5,656 nucleotides of DNA from Actinomycetes bacterium (GTDB lineage Bacteria; Actinomycetota; Acidimicrobiia; Spongiisociales; UBA5794): the NCBI GenBank assembly GCA_024640745.1, contig JAHEEL010000154.1:1-5656 (forward strand), in the 5' to 3' direction. Shown in pieces: positions 1 to 5,656 of the stretch. The notes beneath the pieces were generated by a model, which ran no database searches, was not told the DNA's origin, and was given only the letters and a program-made list of their open reading frames with translations. Position 1 is the first letter of the stretch; every line of letters begins with the position of its first letter. The translations under genes and the position numbers were made by a program.

Positions 1-339
1 GCAGAGATGGCGGATCGTGTCGCGGTGATGTACGCCGGAGAGATCGTCGAACAGACCGACGTCCGCACCATCTTCAAGCAGCCAAAGCACCCCTACACGA
101 AAGGTCTGATCGGTTCGATTCCGGTTCTCGGCGGGCTCGTCGACGAGCTCGACACCATCCCCGGCGTCGTGCCGTCGCTCATCGATCTACCGGCCGGTTG
201 CCGGTTCGCTGCGCGCTGCAGTGCACGCGTCGAGAACGACCTGGACATCTGTTTGAAGCGAGAACCACGGCTCGAGGAAGTCGCGGCTGGTCACGAAGTC
301 CGATGCTGGTTGTTCTCGGAAAGTGGGGACGATGACTGA
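1..339 (+). CDS. Oligopeptide/dipeptide ABC transporter ATP-binding protein, OppD/DppD type (5'-truncated)
   Basis: This is the C-terminal 112 residues of a cytoplasmic ATPase that would power import of peptides or similar small solutes. The reading frame is open to the left edge, so the ATG at base 7 is an internal methionine; the Walker and signature motifs lie outside the window. The visible part begins just after the H-loop region with [14 protein letters not shown], as in OppD/DppD proteins. It continues with the HPYT motif (fragment residues 30-33) of the oligopeptide-transporter C-terminal extension. Four cysteines follow at fragment residues 67, 73, 84 and 102; in some family members such cysteines bind an iron-sulfur cluster. 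The stop codon overlaps the start of the next ATPase gene, the usual OppD-OppF order, which implies translational coupling and a two-ATPase heterodimer. The substrate cannot be read from the ATPase alone. Confidence 0.95.
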   Translation, partial: AEMADRVAVMYAGEIVEQTDVRTIFKQPKHPYTKGLIGSIPVLGGLVDELDTIPGVVPSLIDLPAGCRFAARCSARVENDLDICLKREPRLEEVAAGHEVRCWLFSESGDDD

Positions 340-1351
340 GAATCTCATCGAAGTCAGCGATCTCGTGAAGCAGTTCCCGGTCAAGGGTGGCGTGCTTCAA
401 CGACAGGTCGCAACCGTGGATGCGGTCGATGGTGTCAACCTGCAGATTCGGCGGGGCGAGGCCGTCGGCCTCGTCGGCGAATCGGGCTGCGGAAAGACGA
501 CCCTCGGGCGCATGCTGGTCCGCCTTCTCGAACCCACCTCCGGCACGATCACCTTCGACGGGGCAGACATCACCCACCTCAAGCAGAAACGGCTCAAGCC
601 GTTCCGACGTCGCGTCCAGATCATCTTCCAGGACCCGTACTCTTCACTCGATCCGCGCACGCAGGTCGGCGAGTCGATTTCCGAGGGCCTCAAGCTGCAC
701 GGTGTCGGCAACCGCAAAGAGCGGCGAGAGCGGGTGAACAGCATGCTGGAGTTGGTCGGTCTCGATTCGAACGCCGCCAATCGCTACCCCCACGAGTTCT
801 CCGGGGGCCAGCGCCAGCGGATCGGGTTGGCGAGGGCGCTGATCCTGGGACCGGACTTCGTGGTCGCCGACGAGCCGGTGTCGGCCCTCGACGTCTCCGT
901 GCAGGCACAGGTGCTCAACCTCCTCAAAGAACTGCAGAAGGAGCTCAACCTGACGCTGCTGTTCATCGCGCACAACCTTGCCGTCGTCGAACACATCTCG
1001 GACCGCGTCGCCGTGATGTACCTCGGTCGAGTCGTCGAGATCACCGATCGCGAGACGCTCTACCGGAACCCGACGCACCCGTACACGCAGGCGCTGCTGT
1101 CGGCGATCCCGATTCCCGACCCCGATCGACCACGCAATCGCGAGATCCTCCAGGGCGATGTGCCATCGCCGATCAACCCACCGCCGGGATGCCATTTCCA
1201 TCCCCGATGCTCGATCGCCGAGGCCGGTGTCTGCGACATCGACGTGCCCGCCCTCCTTCCGGTCGGCGACAACCCCGATCATCTCGCCGCCTGCCACGTG
1301 CGCACCGGATCCCACCAACACCTCGATCGGCCGGCCGTCCGTCCTCGCTGA
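332..1351 (+). CDS. Oligopeptide/dipeptide ABC transporter ATP-binding protein, OppF/DppF type
   Basis: This complete 339-residue ATPase has the usual OppF/DppF length and would pair with the upstream OppD-type subunit to drive peptide import at the inner face of the membrane. Visible motifs in order are Walker [10 protein letters not shown] (residues 49-57), Q-loop Gln100, signature FSGGQ (156-160), Walker B ending Asp180-Glu181, D-loop SALD (184-187) and H-loop His214. The oligopeptide-transporter extension follows, with HPYT (249-252) and cysteines at 287, 293, 301 and 321. All catalytic residues are present, so the protein should be active. I chose the ATG at 332 over the in-frame GTG at 323 because it gives the usual short N-terminus, has a purine-rich GTGGGGA stretch just upstream, and overlaps the previous gene by only 8 bases. 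The last residues (about 325-339) are His/Arg/Pro-rich and probably disordered. The peptide/nickel transporter family also includes non-peptide importers, so the substrate is open. Confidence 0.96.
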   Translation: MTENLIEVSDLVKQFPVKGGVLQRQVATVDAVDGVNLQIRRGEAVGLVGESGCGKTTLGRMLVRLLEPTSGTITFDGADITHLKQKRLKPFRRRVQIIFQDPYSSLDPRTQVGESISEGLKLHGVGNRKERRERVNSMLELVGLDSNAANRYPHEFSGGQRQRIGLARALILGPDFVVADEPVSALDVSVQAQVLNLLKELQKELNLTLLFIAHNLAVVEHISDRVAVMYLGRVVEITDRETLYRNPTHPYTQALLSAIPIPDPDRPRNREILQGDVPSPINPPPGCHFHPRCSIAEAGVCDIDVPALLPVGDNPDHLAACHVRTGSHQHLDRPAVRPR

Positions 1352-1389
1352 CACCCGCCCCGACGACCGGCGCCCGGAACCGTCTCCCC

Positions 1390-1433
1390 TGGCGAGCCTC
1401 CCCCCCAACCGGTACGCTCAGGTTGGAGGAGTC
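1390..1433 (+). promoter_or_regulatory. Likely promoter and ribosome-binding site of the flavin reductase-like/M20/P-loop unit
   Basis: The 82-base gap after the ABC ATPase gene holds a TANNNT-type -10 hexamer, TACGCT, at 1413-1418. A weak -35 candidate, TGGCGA (1390-1395), lies 17 bases upstream and matches TTGACA at three positions. Transcription would start near 1425, almost exactly at the GGAGGA Shine-Dalgarno sequence (1425-1430), which lies three bases before the ATG at 1434. The leader would therefore be only about 9-10 bases long. No operator-like palindrome was seen. Read-through from the transporter genes is also possible, because no convincing terminator separates them. Confidence 0.4.
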
Positions 1434-2030
1434 ATGAGCGACGAGTTGATCAGCCTCGATTGCGACGTTCCGATCTGGGATCGCTTCTACGTTGCCCGCC
1501 CGCTCGTCATCATCGGAACCGTCGACCCGGGCGGAGCCGTGGACCTCGCTCCGAAGCACCTGGCAGGGCCCGTCTCCTGGGAGAACCTCTTCGGGTTCGT
1601 CTGTTGCGAGGAACACGCCACCTATCGCAACGCCGTCCGTACCGGTGTCTTCACCGTTTCCTACCCGACCCCGGACCAGGTCGTCGAGGCCAGCCTCACC
1701 GCCGCACCACGTGCACCGGACAACTCGAAGCCGAGCCTCGCGGCGGTGCCGACCGAACCCGCGACCGTCGTCGACGGGGCGCTGGTCACCGGCGCCCGGG
1801 TTCACCTGGAATGCGAACTCGAGCGGACCGTCGAGGATCTCGGCCCGAACAGCATGGTCATCGGCCGAATCGTCGCCGCGGCAGTGGCGGAGCCGGCCGT
1901 GCGCCTGCTCGATCGAGAAGACTGGCACACGGTCTCTGAGGCACCGATCCTTGCGTACCTCCCACCAGATCGGTACGCGACGATCAGCGAGAGCCGGAGC
2001 TTCCCATTCCATGCCGGCTGGTCGAGGTAG
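1434..2030 (+). CDS. Flavin reductase-like domain protein (FMN-binding split barrel)
   Basis: The 198-residue product resembles the flavin reductase-like/flavoredoxin family, small cytoplasmic FMN-binding split-barrel proteins. Members reduce free flavin for a monooxygenase partner or act as electron carriers. The family pattern is visible: a strand PLVIIGTVDPGG (residues 23-34), DLAPKHLAGPVSWENL (37-52) as the usual 'APxS...VS' segment, an FVCCEE strand (55-60), and the turn TYRNAVRTGVFTVSY (63-77), which corresponds to the TxxNIxxTGEFxVN signature. A later strand pair around HLECELERTVE (124-134) and SMVIGRIVAAAV (140-151) completes the barrel. No signal peptide or membrane segment is seen. 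The ATG at 1434 was chosen because GGAGGA lies directly upstream and the fold starts soon after; an open frame reaching back to 1158 runs inside the ABC gene and is not used. It heads a three-gene unit, with the next start only 3 bases past its stop. No flavin-dependent monooxygenase is in the window, so the redox partner is unknown. Confidence 0.85.
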   Translation: MSDELISLDCDVPIWDRFYVARPLVIIGTVDPGGAVDLAPKHLAGPVSWENLFGFVCCEEHATYRNAVRTGVFTVSYPTPDQVVEASLTAAPRAPDNSKPSLAAVPTEPATVVDGALVTGARVHLECELERTVEDLGPNSMVIGRIVAAAVAEPAVRLLDREDWHTVSEAPILAYLPPDRYATISESRSFPFHAGWSR

Positions 2031-2033
2031 GTC

Positions 2034-3215
2034 ATGACGACGAGTGCCAAGCCTGAGCAGATTCTCGACCACCTCACCGCCCGCGAAGACCAACTGCTCC
2101 ACCTGTGCGGTGAGCTCGTCGCCATCGAGAGTCCGTCGCCCGACCCGGCGGCCACCCGGAAGGTGCTCGAGCGACTCACACCCGAACTCGATGAGCTCGG
2201 CTACCGCCACCGCATGTCGGGACCCAACAAGTCGGGTGGCTTCCTCTATGCCAGACCGGCCCGTCGACGGCGCCACGACCCGACCCAGCTCCTCGTGGGC
2301 CACGTCGATACGGTCTGGCCCCTGGGCACGCTCCAAGCGCGGCCGTGGAACGTCCAGAACGGGGTCGCCCACGGCCCCGGTGTCTTCGACATGAAGGCCG
2401 GCGTGGTTCAGATCCTGTACGCCCTGCGGAGCCTCCGGGACCTCGGCCTCGAACCCCCGGCGACGCCGGTCGTGCTCTTCAACACCGATGAGGAGATCGG
2501 AAGCCGTGAGAGCACGTCGGCCATCGATCGGCTGAGCAAAGTGGCGTCGCGAGCGTTCATCTGCGAACCGGGACTCGGTTCCTCGGGAGCCATGAAGACC
2601 GCAAGGAAGGGATTGGCGAAATACACCGTGACGGTACACGGACGTGCGGCCCACGCCGGGCTGGACCCGGAGGCCGGCGCCAGCGCCATCCTCGAGCTTT
2701 CGTCCGTCATCCAACGCCTCTTCGCCCTCACCGACCGCGAACGTGACATCACCGTCAACGTCGGCACCATCGAGGGCGGCATCCAGGCGAACGTCGTTGC
2801 GCCCCGAAGCCAGGCGGTCGTCGATGTGCGGGTGCTCACGCTCGAGGACGCTACGAACGTCGACGCGGCGATCCGATCCATGGAGCCGGTCACCCCCGGC
2901 ACATCGATCACGGTCACAGGTGGATTCGGGCGTCCGCCAATGGTCCGGTCCGAGCGCAATCGGGCCCTCTTCGAGCGAGCAAAGCGCATCGGAAGACGGC
3001 TCGGAATGGACCTGCGCGAGGTCACGGCCGGCGGCGGATCAGACGGCAACACGACGAGTCAGCGCACCGCGACCCTCGACGGGCTCGGGATCGTCGGCGA
3101 CGGTGCCCATGCGCCGAGCGAGCGCATCGAGCTGGCGAGCCTCGCGCCGCGCACGGCGCTGCTTGCGGCGCTGATCATGGAGCCGATCGACGGGGAAGTG
3201 GAGGGCACGCGATGA
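2034..3215 (+). CDS. M20 family metallopeptidase, glutamate carboxypeptidase (CPG2)/ArgE/DapE type
   Basis: The 393-residue product is a probable cytoplasmic two-zinc hydrolase that cleaves a C-terminal amino acid or an N-acyl group. Length and motif order fit M20 enzymes of the CPG2/ArgE/DapE group. Likely metal ligands are His90 in GHVDT (89-93), bridging Asp119 in GPGVFDMKAG (114-123), Glu154 in DEEIGS (152-157), Glu178 in CEPG, and His359 in GDGAHAPSE (356-363). Glu153 is the expected general base and Asp92 supports His90. RKGLAKYTVTVHGRAAHAG (191-209) begins the dimerisation domain, with His207 the conserved histidine that reaches across the dimer. GGGSDGN (333-339) is typical of CPG2-like members. 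All key residues are present and no signal peptide is seen. The ATG at 2034 has GAGG six bases upstream, and the gene ends in an ATGA overlap with the next. CPG2 relatives release glutamate from folates or N-acyl-glutamates; the exact substrate here is not determined. Confidence 0.93.
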   Translation: MTTSAKPEQILDHLTAREDQLLHLCGELVAIESPSPDPAATRKVLERLTPELDELGYRHRMSGPNKSGGFLYARPARRRRHDPTQLLVGHVDTVWPLGTLQARPWNVQNGVAHGPGVFDMKAGVVQILYALRSLRDLGLEPPATPVVLFNTDEEIGSRESTSAIDRLSKVASRAFICEPGLGSSGAMKTARKGLAKYTVTVHGRAAHAGLDPEAGASAILELSSVIQRLFALTDRERDITVNVGTIEGGIQANVVAPRSQAVVDVRVLTLEDATNVDAAIRSMEPVTPGTSITVTGGFGRPPMVRSERNRALFERAKRIGRRLGMDLREVTAGGGSDGNTTSQRTATLDGLGIVGDGAHAPSERIELASLAPRTALLAALIMEPIDGEVEGTR

Positions 3216-4222
3216 TCAAGTACTTCTTCTCGTCCCTCACCCGCATCTCCGACCTCGCCGAGGAGCCATTCACGGTGATGCCGTGGGAGCGTGATGACTG
3301 GGGAATGGGTGACTACGTGGTCGGCCAGGTCGTCGGCCGTGCCGGCGAGCTGTCGCGCGTCGAACTGCGCAGCGGCCGCATGATCGAGGTAGTGGAGGGC
3401 GATCTCGTTGTTGGTGCGTGGGGCAGCCGCCGGGCAACGCTCGAGGCGGTCGGCGATTGGCGCGACATTGCCGAAGACGGGATGTTCCACGCCATGACCG
3501 CCGCCGGTCTCTTCGGGCGCGTCACATCGCTCGCGCCGCTGATGCCGCCGATCATGCGCCTCCGCTACGTCGGGCACGTCGCACGCGAGGGACAGAAGCT
3601 CTCGATGAACGACTTCGTCCCGCCGATCCCCGATGTCGCCTACGACATCCCGACACTGCTGATCATCGGCACGTCGATGTCGGCCGGCAAGACGACGGCT
3701 GCAAAGCGGATCATTCGACATCTCAAGGGTCTGGGCTTGCACATCGCCGGGACGAAGCTGACCGGCGCCGGACGCTACCGCGACGTGTTGGCCATGTGGG
3801 ATGCCGGGGCAGACGACATCTACGACTTCATCGACGTTGGGTTGCCGTCGACAATCGTCGAGCCTGAGGAGTACCGCCGGCGTCTGCGGGACCTGTTGTC
3901 GCTGATCGCCGCGACACGGCCGGACATCGTGGTCGCCGAGGCCGGCGCGTCGCCACTCGAGCCCTACAACGGCGAGGTGGTCCTCGAAGAGCTGCGCGGG
4001 CACGTCCGCTGCACGGTGCTGTGCGCGTCGGATCCATACGCCGTTTCGGGAGTCATCGAAGGTTTCGGCTACGAGCCGGACGTCGTCGCAGGGATCGCCA
4101 CGAACACCACGGCCTCGGTGGAACTCGTCCGTCGGCTGACCGGCCACGAGGGGTTCTCATTCATGATCGCCGAGGAGTCGGACGACGCCTTCGCCGTGAT
4201 CCGGACCCGGTTCGGCGTCTGA
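3212..4222 (+). CDS. P-loop NTPase-like protein of unknown function; C-terminal half resembles DUF1611/DgcN
   Basis: The function of this 336-residue protein is not established. Residues 1-145 form a strand-rich N-terminal domain with Trp25, Trp30, Trp70 and Trp83 and a patterned GLFGRVTSLAPLMPP segment (99-113). The C-terminal domain begins with strand TLLIIG and a Walker A-type loop GTSMSAGKTT (153-162, Lys160). It continues with TKLTGAGRYRD (181-191), DDIYDFIDVGLPST (201-214), a strand ending IVVAEAGAS (239-247) whose Glu243 may be a Walker B-like acid, and GIATNTT (294-300). This order resembles DUF1611 proteins, which include DgcN, reported to N-acetylate D-glutamate; BioD/CobQ-type P-loop enzymes are the wider fold comparison. 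The N-terminal domain does not obviously match DgcN, so the same reaction should not be assumed. GGAGGG (3200-3205) lies six bases before the ATG, which overlaps the M20 stop as ATGA, so the two proteins are probably made together. The name rests on remembered motifs, with no search done. Confidence 0.85.
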   Translation: MIKYFFSSLTRISDLAEEPFTVMPWERDDWGMGDYVVGQVVGRAGELSRVELRSGRMIEVVEGDLVVGAWGSRRATLEAVGDWRDIAEDGMFHAMTAAGLFGRVTSLAPLMPPIMRLRYVGHVAREGQKLSMNDFVPPIPDVAYDIPTLLIIGTSMSAGKTTAAKRIIRHLKGLGLHIAGTKLTGAGRYRDVLAMWDAGADDIYDFIDVGLPSTIVEPEEYRRRLRDLLSLIAATRPDIVVAEAGASPLEPYNGEVVLEELRGHVRCTVLCASDPYAVSGVIEGFGYEPDVVAGIATNTTASVELVRRLTGHEGFSFMIAEESDDAFAVIRTRFGV

Positions 4223-4288
4223 CGCGTTCCCAGGATTTGCAGCGCCACAAAGGACGCTGTCCCAATCGACGTCCCGTGCCCACAGAAC

Positions 4289-4323
4289 GGAACACAGGCA
4301 CCGCCTCGCACTAGCGTTGCCGA
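4289..4323 (+). promoter_or_regulatory. Probable leaderless promoter of the HerA-like ATPase gene
   Basis: A TANNNT-type -10 hexamer, TAGCGT, lies at 4312-4317, and exactly six bases separate it from the ATG at 4324. In actinobacteria such spacing puts the transcription start on or next to the A of the start codon, giving a leaderless mRNA. A candidate -35, GGAACA (4289-4294), lies at the preferred 17-base spacing and keeps the ACA half of TTGACA. No Shine-Dalgarno sequence precedes the start, which agrees with leaderless translation. The TAG of the hexamer is also an in-frame stop, so translation cannot begin further upstream. Confidence 0.6.
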
Positions 4324-5656
4324 ATGGTCGACTTCTATCTCGGCGGGCCCGTCGATCCTCAGACGGGAAAGCGCATCGAACAAGAGACCACGGAGTACGA
4401 GGCGTCGGACCTCACGACGCACGGCGTCATCGTCGGCATGACCGGCTCCGGCAAGACGGGCCTGGGCATCATCTACCTCGAAGAGGCGCTGCGGTCCGGG
4501 GTTCCAACGCTGGTTCTCGATCCCAAGGGTGACATGACCAACCTCCTCTTGACCTTCCCGAACCTAGCCCCGTCGGACTTCGAGCCCTGGATCGATCCTG
4601 CGGCGACACAAGACACCACCGTCGCACAGGCCGCAGCCAACACTGCCGCTCTGTGGTCCAACGGACTCGAGAGCTGGGGCCTGACCGGAGCCGACATCGG
4701 CGATCTCCGTGACCGTGCCGGTCTCACGATCTACACCCCCGGGTCGAACGCCGGCATCCCGCTCAATGTTGTCGGATCGCTGACCGCTCCCACCGGCTCG
4801 TTCGACGATCGCGCCGAAGCGCTCCGGGATGAGATCCAGGGATTCACCGCAGGGCTGCTCGGCATGATCGGAGTCCAGGCCGACCCGATCTCCTCACGCG
4901 AGAACATCCTCATCGCCAACCTCATCGAACATGCCTGGCGGAGCGGTGAGTCCCTGCGTATGGACACCCTCCTCGGCTGGATCCAACGACCACCGATCCG
5001 CAAGCTCGGCGTCTTCGACGTCGAGGCTTTCTTCCCTGCGGATGAACGGCTCGAGCTGGCCATGAAGCTCAACGGCCTGCTGGCGTCTCCGGGGTTCGAA
5101 ACGTGGATGGTCGGCGCCGACCTCGACATCCCAAGCCTCCTATGGGACCCGGATGGGAAGCCACAAGCCGCCATCGTCTATCTCGCCCACCTCTCCGACG
5201 ACGAGCGCCAGTTCGTCGTCACGCTGATCCTCTCCAAGCTGATCACCTGGATGCGGTCGCAGCCGGGAAGCGGCGATCTGCGGGCCCTCGCCTACATGGA
5301 CGAGGTGTTCGGCTTCGTACCGCCAACGGCCAATCCGCCCGCCAAGCAGCCGATCCTGACGCTGCTCAAGCAGGCCCGGGCATTCGGCGTCGGACTGCTG
5401 CTCTCGACACAGAACCCCGTCGACCTCGACTACAAGGCGATGTCCAACGCAGGAACGTGGTGCATCGGACGTCTCCAGACCGAACGCGACAAGGCCCGCA
5501 TCCTCGAAGCACTGACCTCGGTCACGGGGAAGGTCGATGTTGGGGCGCTCGACGATCAGATCTCCGGACTCGCCAAGCGCACCTTCCTGCTACACAACAC
5601 ACGCGATCCGCAGCCCCAGTTGTTCACAACGCGATGGGCGATGTCCTACCTGCGCG
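4324..5656 (+). CDS. HerA/DUF87-type ATP-binding protein (3'-truncated)
   Basis: The first 444 residues of a HerA/FtsK-superfamily ATPase are visible, with no stop before the right edge. Walker A is GMTGSGKT (residues 38-45, Lys44). LVLDPKGDM (63-71) is the conserved strand after it in DUF87-type ATPases. Walker B is LAYMDEVFGFVPP (322-334), with Asp326 and catalytic Glu327. LLLSTQNPVDLDYK (358-371) is the sensor strand with Gln363, followed by a GRLQTERDKARI segment (382-393) that may supply an arginine to the neighbouring subunit. Relatives form hexameric rings that move along DNA or, in less-studied branches, have unknown roles. The family often has a long C-terminal part after the region where this sequence ends (RWAMSYLR), so a good share may be missing. 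The ATG at 4324 is the only plausible start, because an in-frame TAG lies at 4312. There is no Shine-Dalgarno sequence and a leaderless promoter is proposed. It appears to be transcribed separately from the metabolic genes upstream. Confidence 0.92.
   Translation, partial: MVDFYLGGPVDPQTGKRIEQETTEYEASDLTTHGVIVGMTGSGKTGLGIIYLEEALRSGVPTLVLDPKGDMTNLLLTFPNLAPSDFEPWIDPAATQDTTVAQAAANTAALWSNGLESWGLTGADIGDLRDRAGLTIYTPGSNAGIPLNVVGSLTAPTGSFDDRAEALRDEIQGFTAGLLGMIGVQADPISSRENILIANLIEHAWRSGESLRMDTLLGWIQRPPIRKLGVFDVEAFFPADERLELAMKLNGLLASPGFETWMVGADLDIPSLLWDPDGKPQAAIVYLAHLSDDERQFVVTLILSKLITWMRSQPGSGDLRALAYMDEVFGFVPPTANPPAKQPILTLLKQARAFGVGLLLSTQNPVDLDYKAMSNAGTWCIGRLQTERDKARILEALTSVTGKVDVGALDDQISGLAKRTFLLHNTRDPQPQLFTTRWAMSYLR

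Noticed and set aside
323..331. GTG at 323 as the start of the OppF-type gene
   Set aside because: The ATG three codons downstream is better placed after the purine-rich stretch and gives the shorter overlap with the preceding gene.
644..1408. 254-residue open frame on the minus strand opposite the OppF-type gene
   Set aside because: It mirrors a complete ABC ATPase with all catalytic motifs, and has no motif or context of its own.
1158..1433. Upstream extension of the flavin protein frame into the ABC ATPase gene
   Set aside because: The extra 92 residues are low-complexity Pro/Arg/Ser and overlap real coding sequence. The ATG at 1434 has GGAGGA upstream and gives a normal family length.
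1352..1433. Terminator between the ABC genes and the next unit
   Set aside because: Only a 4-bp CCGG/CCGG stem with a 3-base loop is visible near the start of the gap, with no T-run, so no terminator is called.
1173..2714. Long 513-residue open frame on the minus strand, antisense to parts of three genes
   Set aside because: Its translation is Arg/Gly/Asp-rich with no recognisable motif. The plus strand there encodes a clear flavin-binding protein and an M20 peptidase. Long antisense frames are common in GC-rich coding DNA.
3059..4147. 362-residue open frame on the minus strand opposite the P-loop gene
   Set aside because: Composition is Arg/Asp/His-rich with no domain pattern. The plus-strand frame has a Walker A loop, a good ribosome-binding site and an operon junction.
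4240..4259. Inverted repeat CAGCG/CGCTG with a 10-base loop after the P-loop gene, a possible terminator
   Set aside because: The stem is only 5 bp, extendable only through a bulge (GGA at 4233-4235 with TCC at 4260-4262), and no T-run follows. It may be chance; a role in ending the upstream unit is possible but unsupported.

Overview
The window is GC-rich throughout, with G or C at most third codon positions. Two likely promoters carry a TANNNT-type -10 hexamer, and one of them sits so close to its start codon that the transcript would be leaderless. Together these suggest an actinobacterium (Actinomycetota). A lineage such as Acidimicrobiia is possible, but nothing here proves it. All six genes lie on the + strand and coding density is very high. 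No rRNA, tRNA, CRISPR array, transposase or obvious mobile-element boundary was seen.

Region 1 (1-1351) is the end of a peptide/nickel-type ABC importer locus. It holds the 3' end of an OppD/DppD-type ATPase, followed with an 8-base overlap by a complete OppF/DppF-type ATPase. Both have the C-terminal oligopeptide-transporter extension with the HPYT motif and four cysteines. The permeases and binding protein are presumably upstream, outside the window.

Region 2 (1352-4222) is a tight three-gene unit that starts after an 82-base gap with its own likely promoter. It encodes a flavin reductase-like FMN-binding split-barrel protein, an M20 metallopeptidase of the glutamate carboxypeptidase (CPG2)/ArgE/DapE type, and a P-loop protein whose C-terminal half resembles DUF1611/DgcN proteins. 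The junctions are a 3-base gap and an ATGA overlap, and the second and third genes have good Shine-Dalgarno sequences. This is the most interesting part. A peptide importer, an M20 deacylase/peptidase and a DgcN-like protein could together take up and process peptides or N-acyl amino acids, perhaps glutamate or D-glutamate derivatives. That reading is inference, not something the sequence shows directly.

Region 3 (4223-5656) is a 101-base intergenic gap with a probable leaderless promoter, then a HerA/DUF87-type ATPase gene that runs off the right edge. It looks like an independent transcription unit, functionally separate from the metabolic genes.
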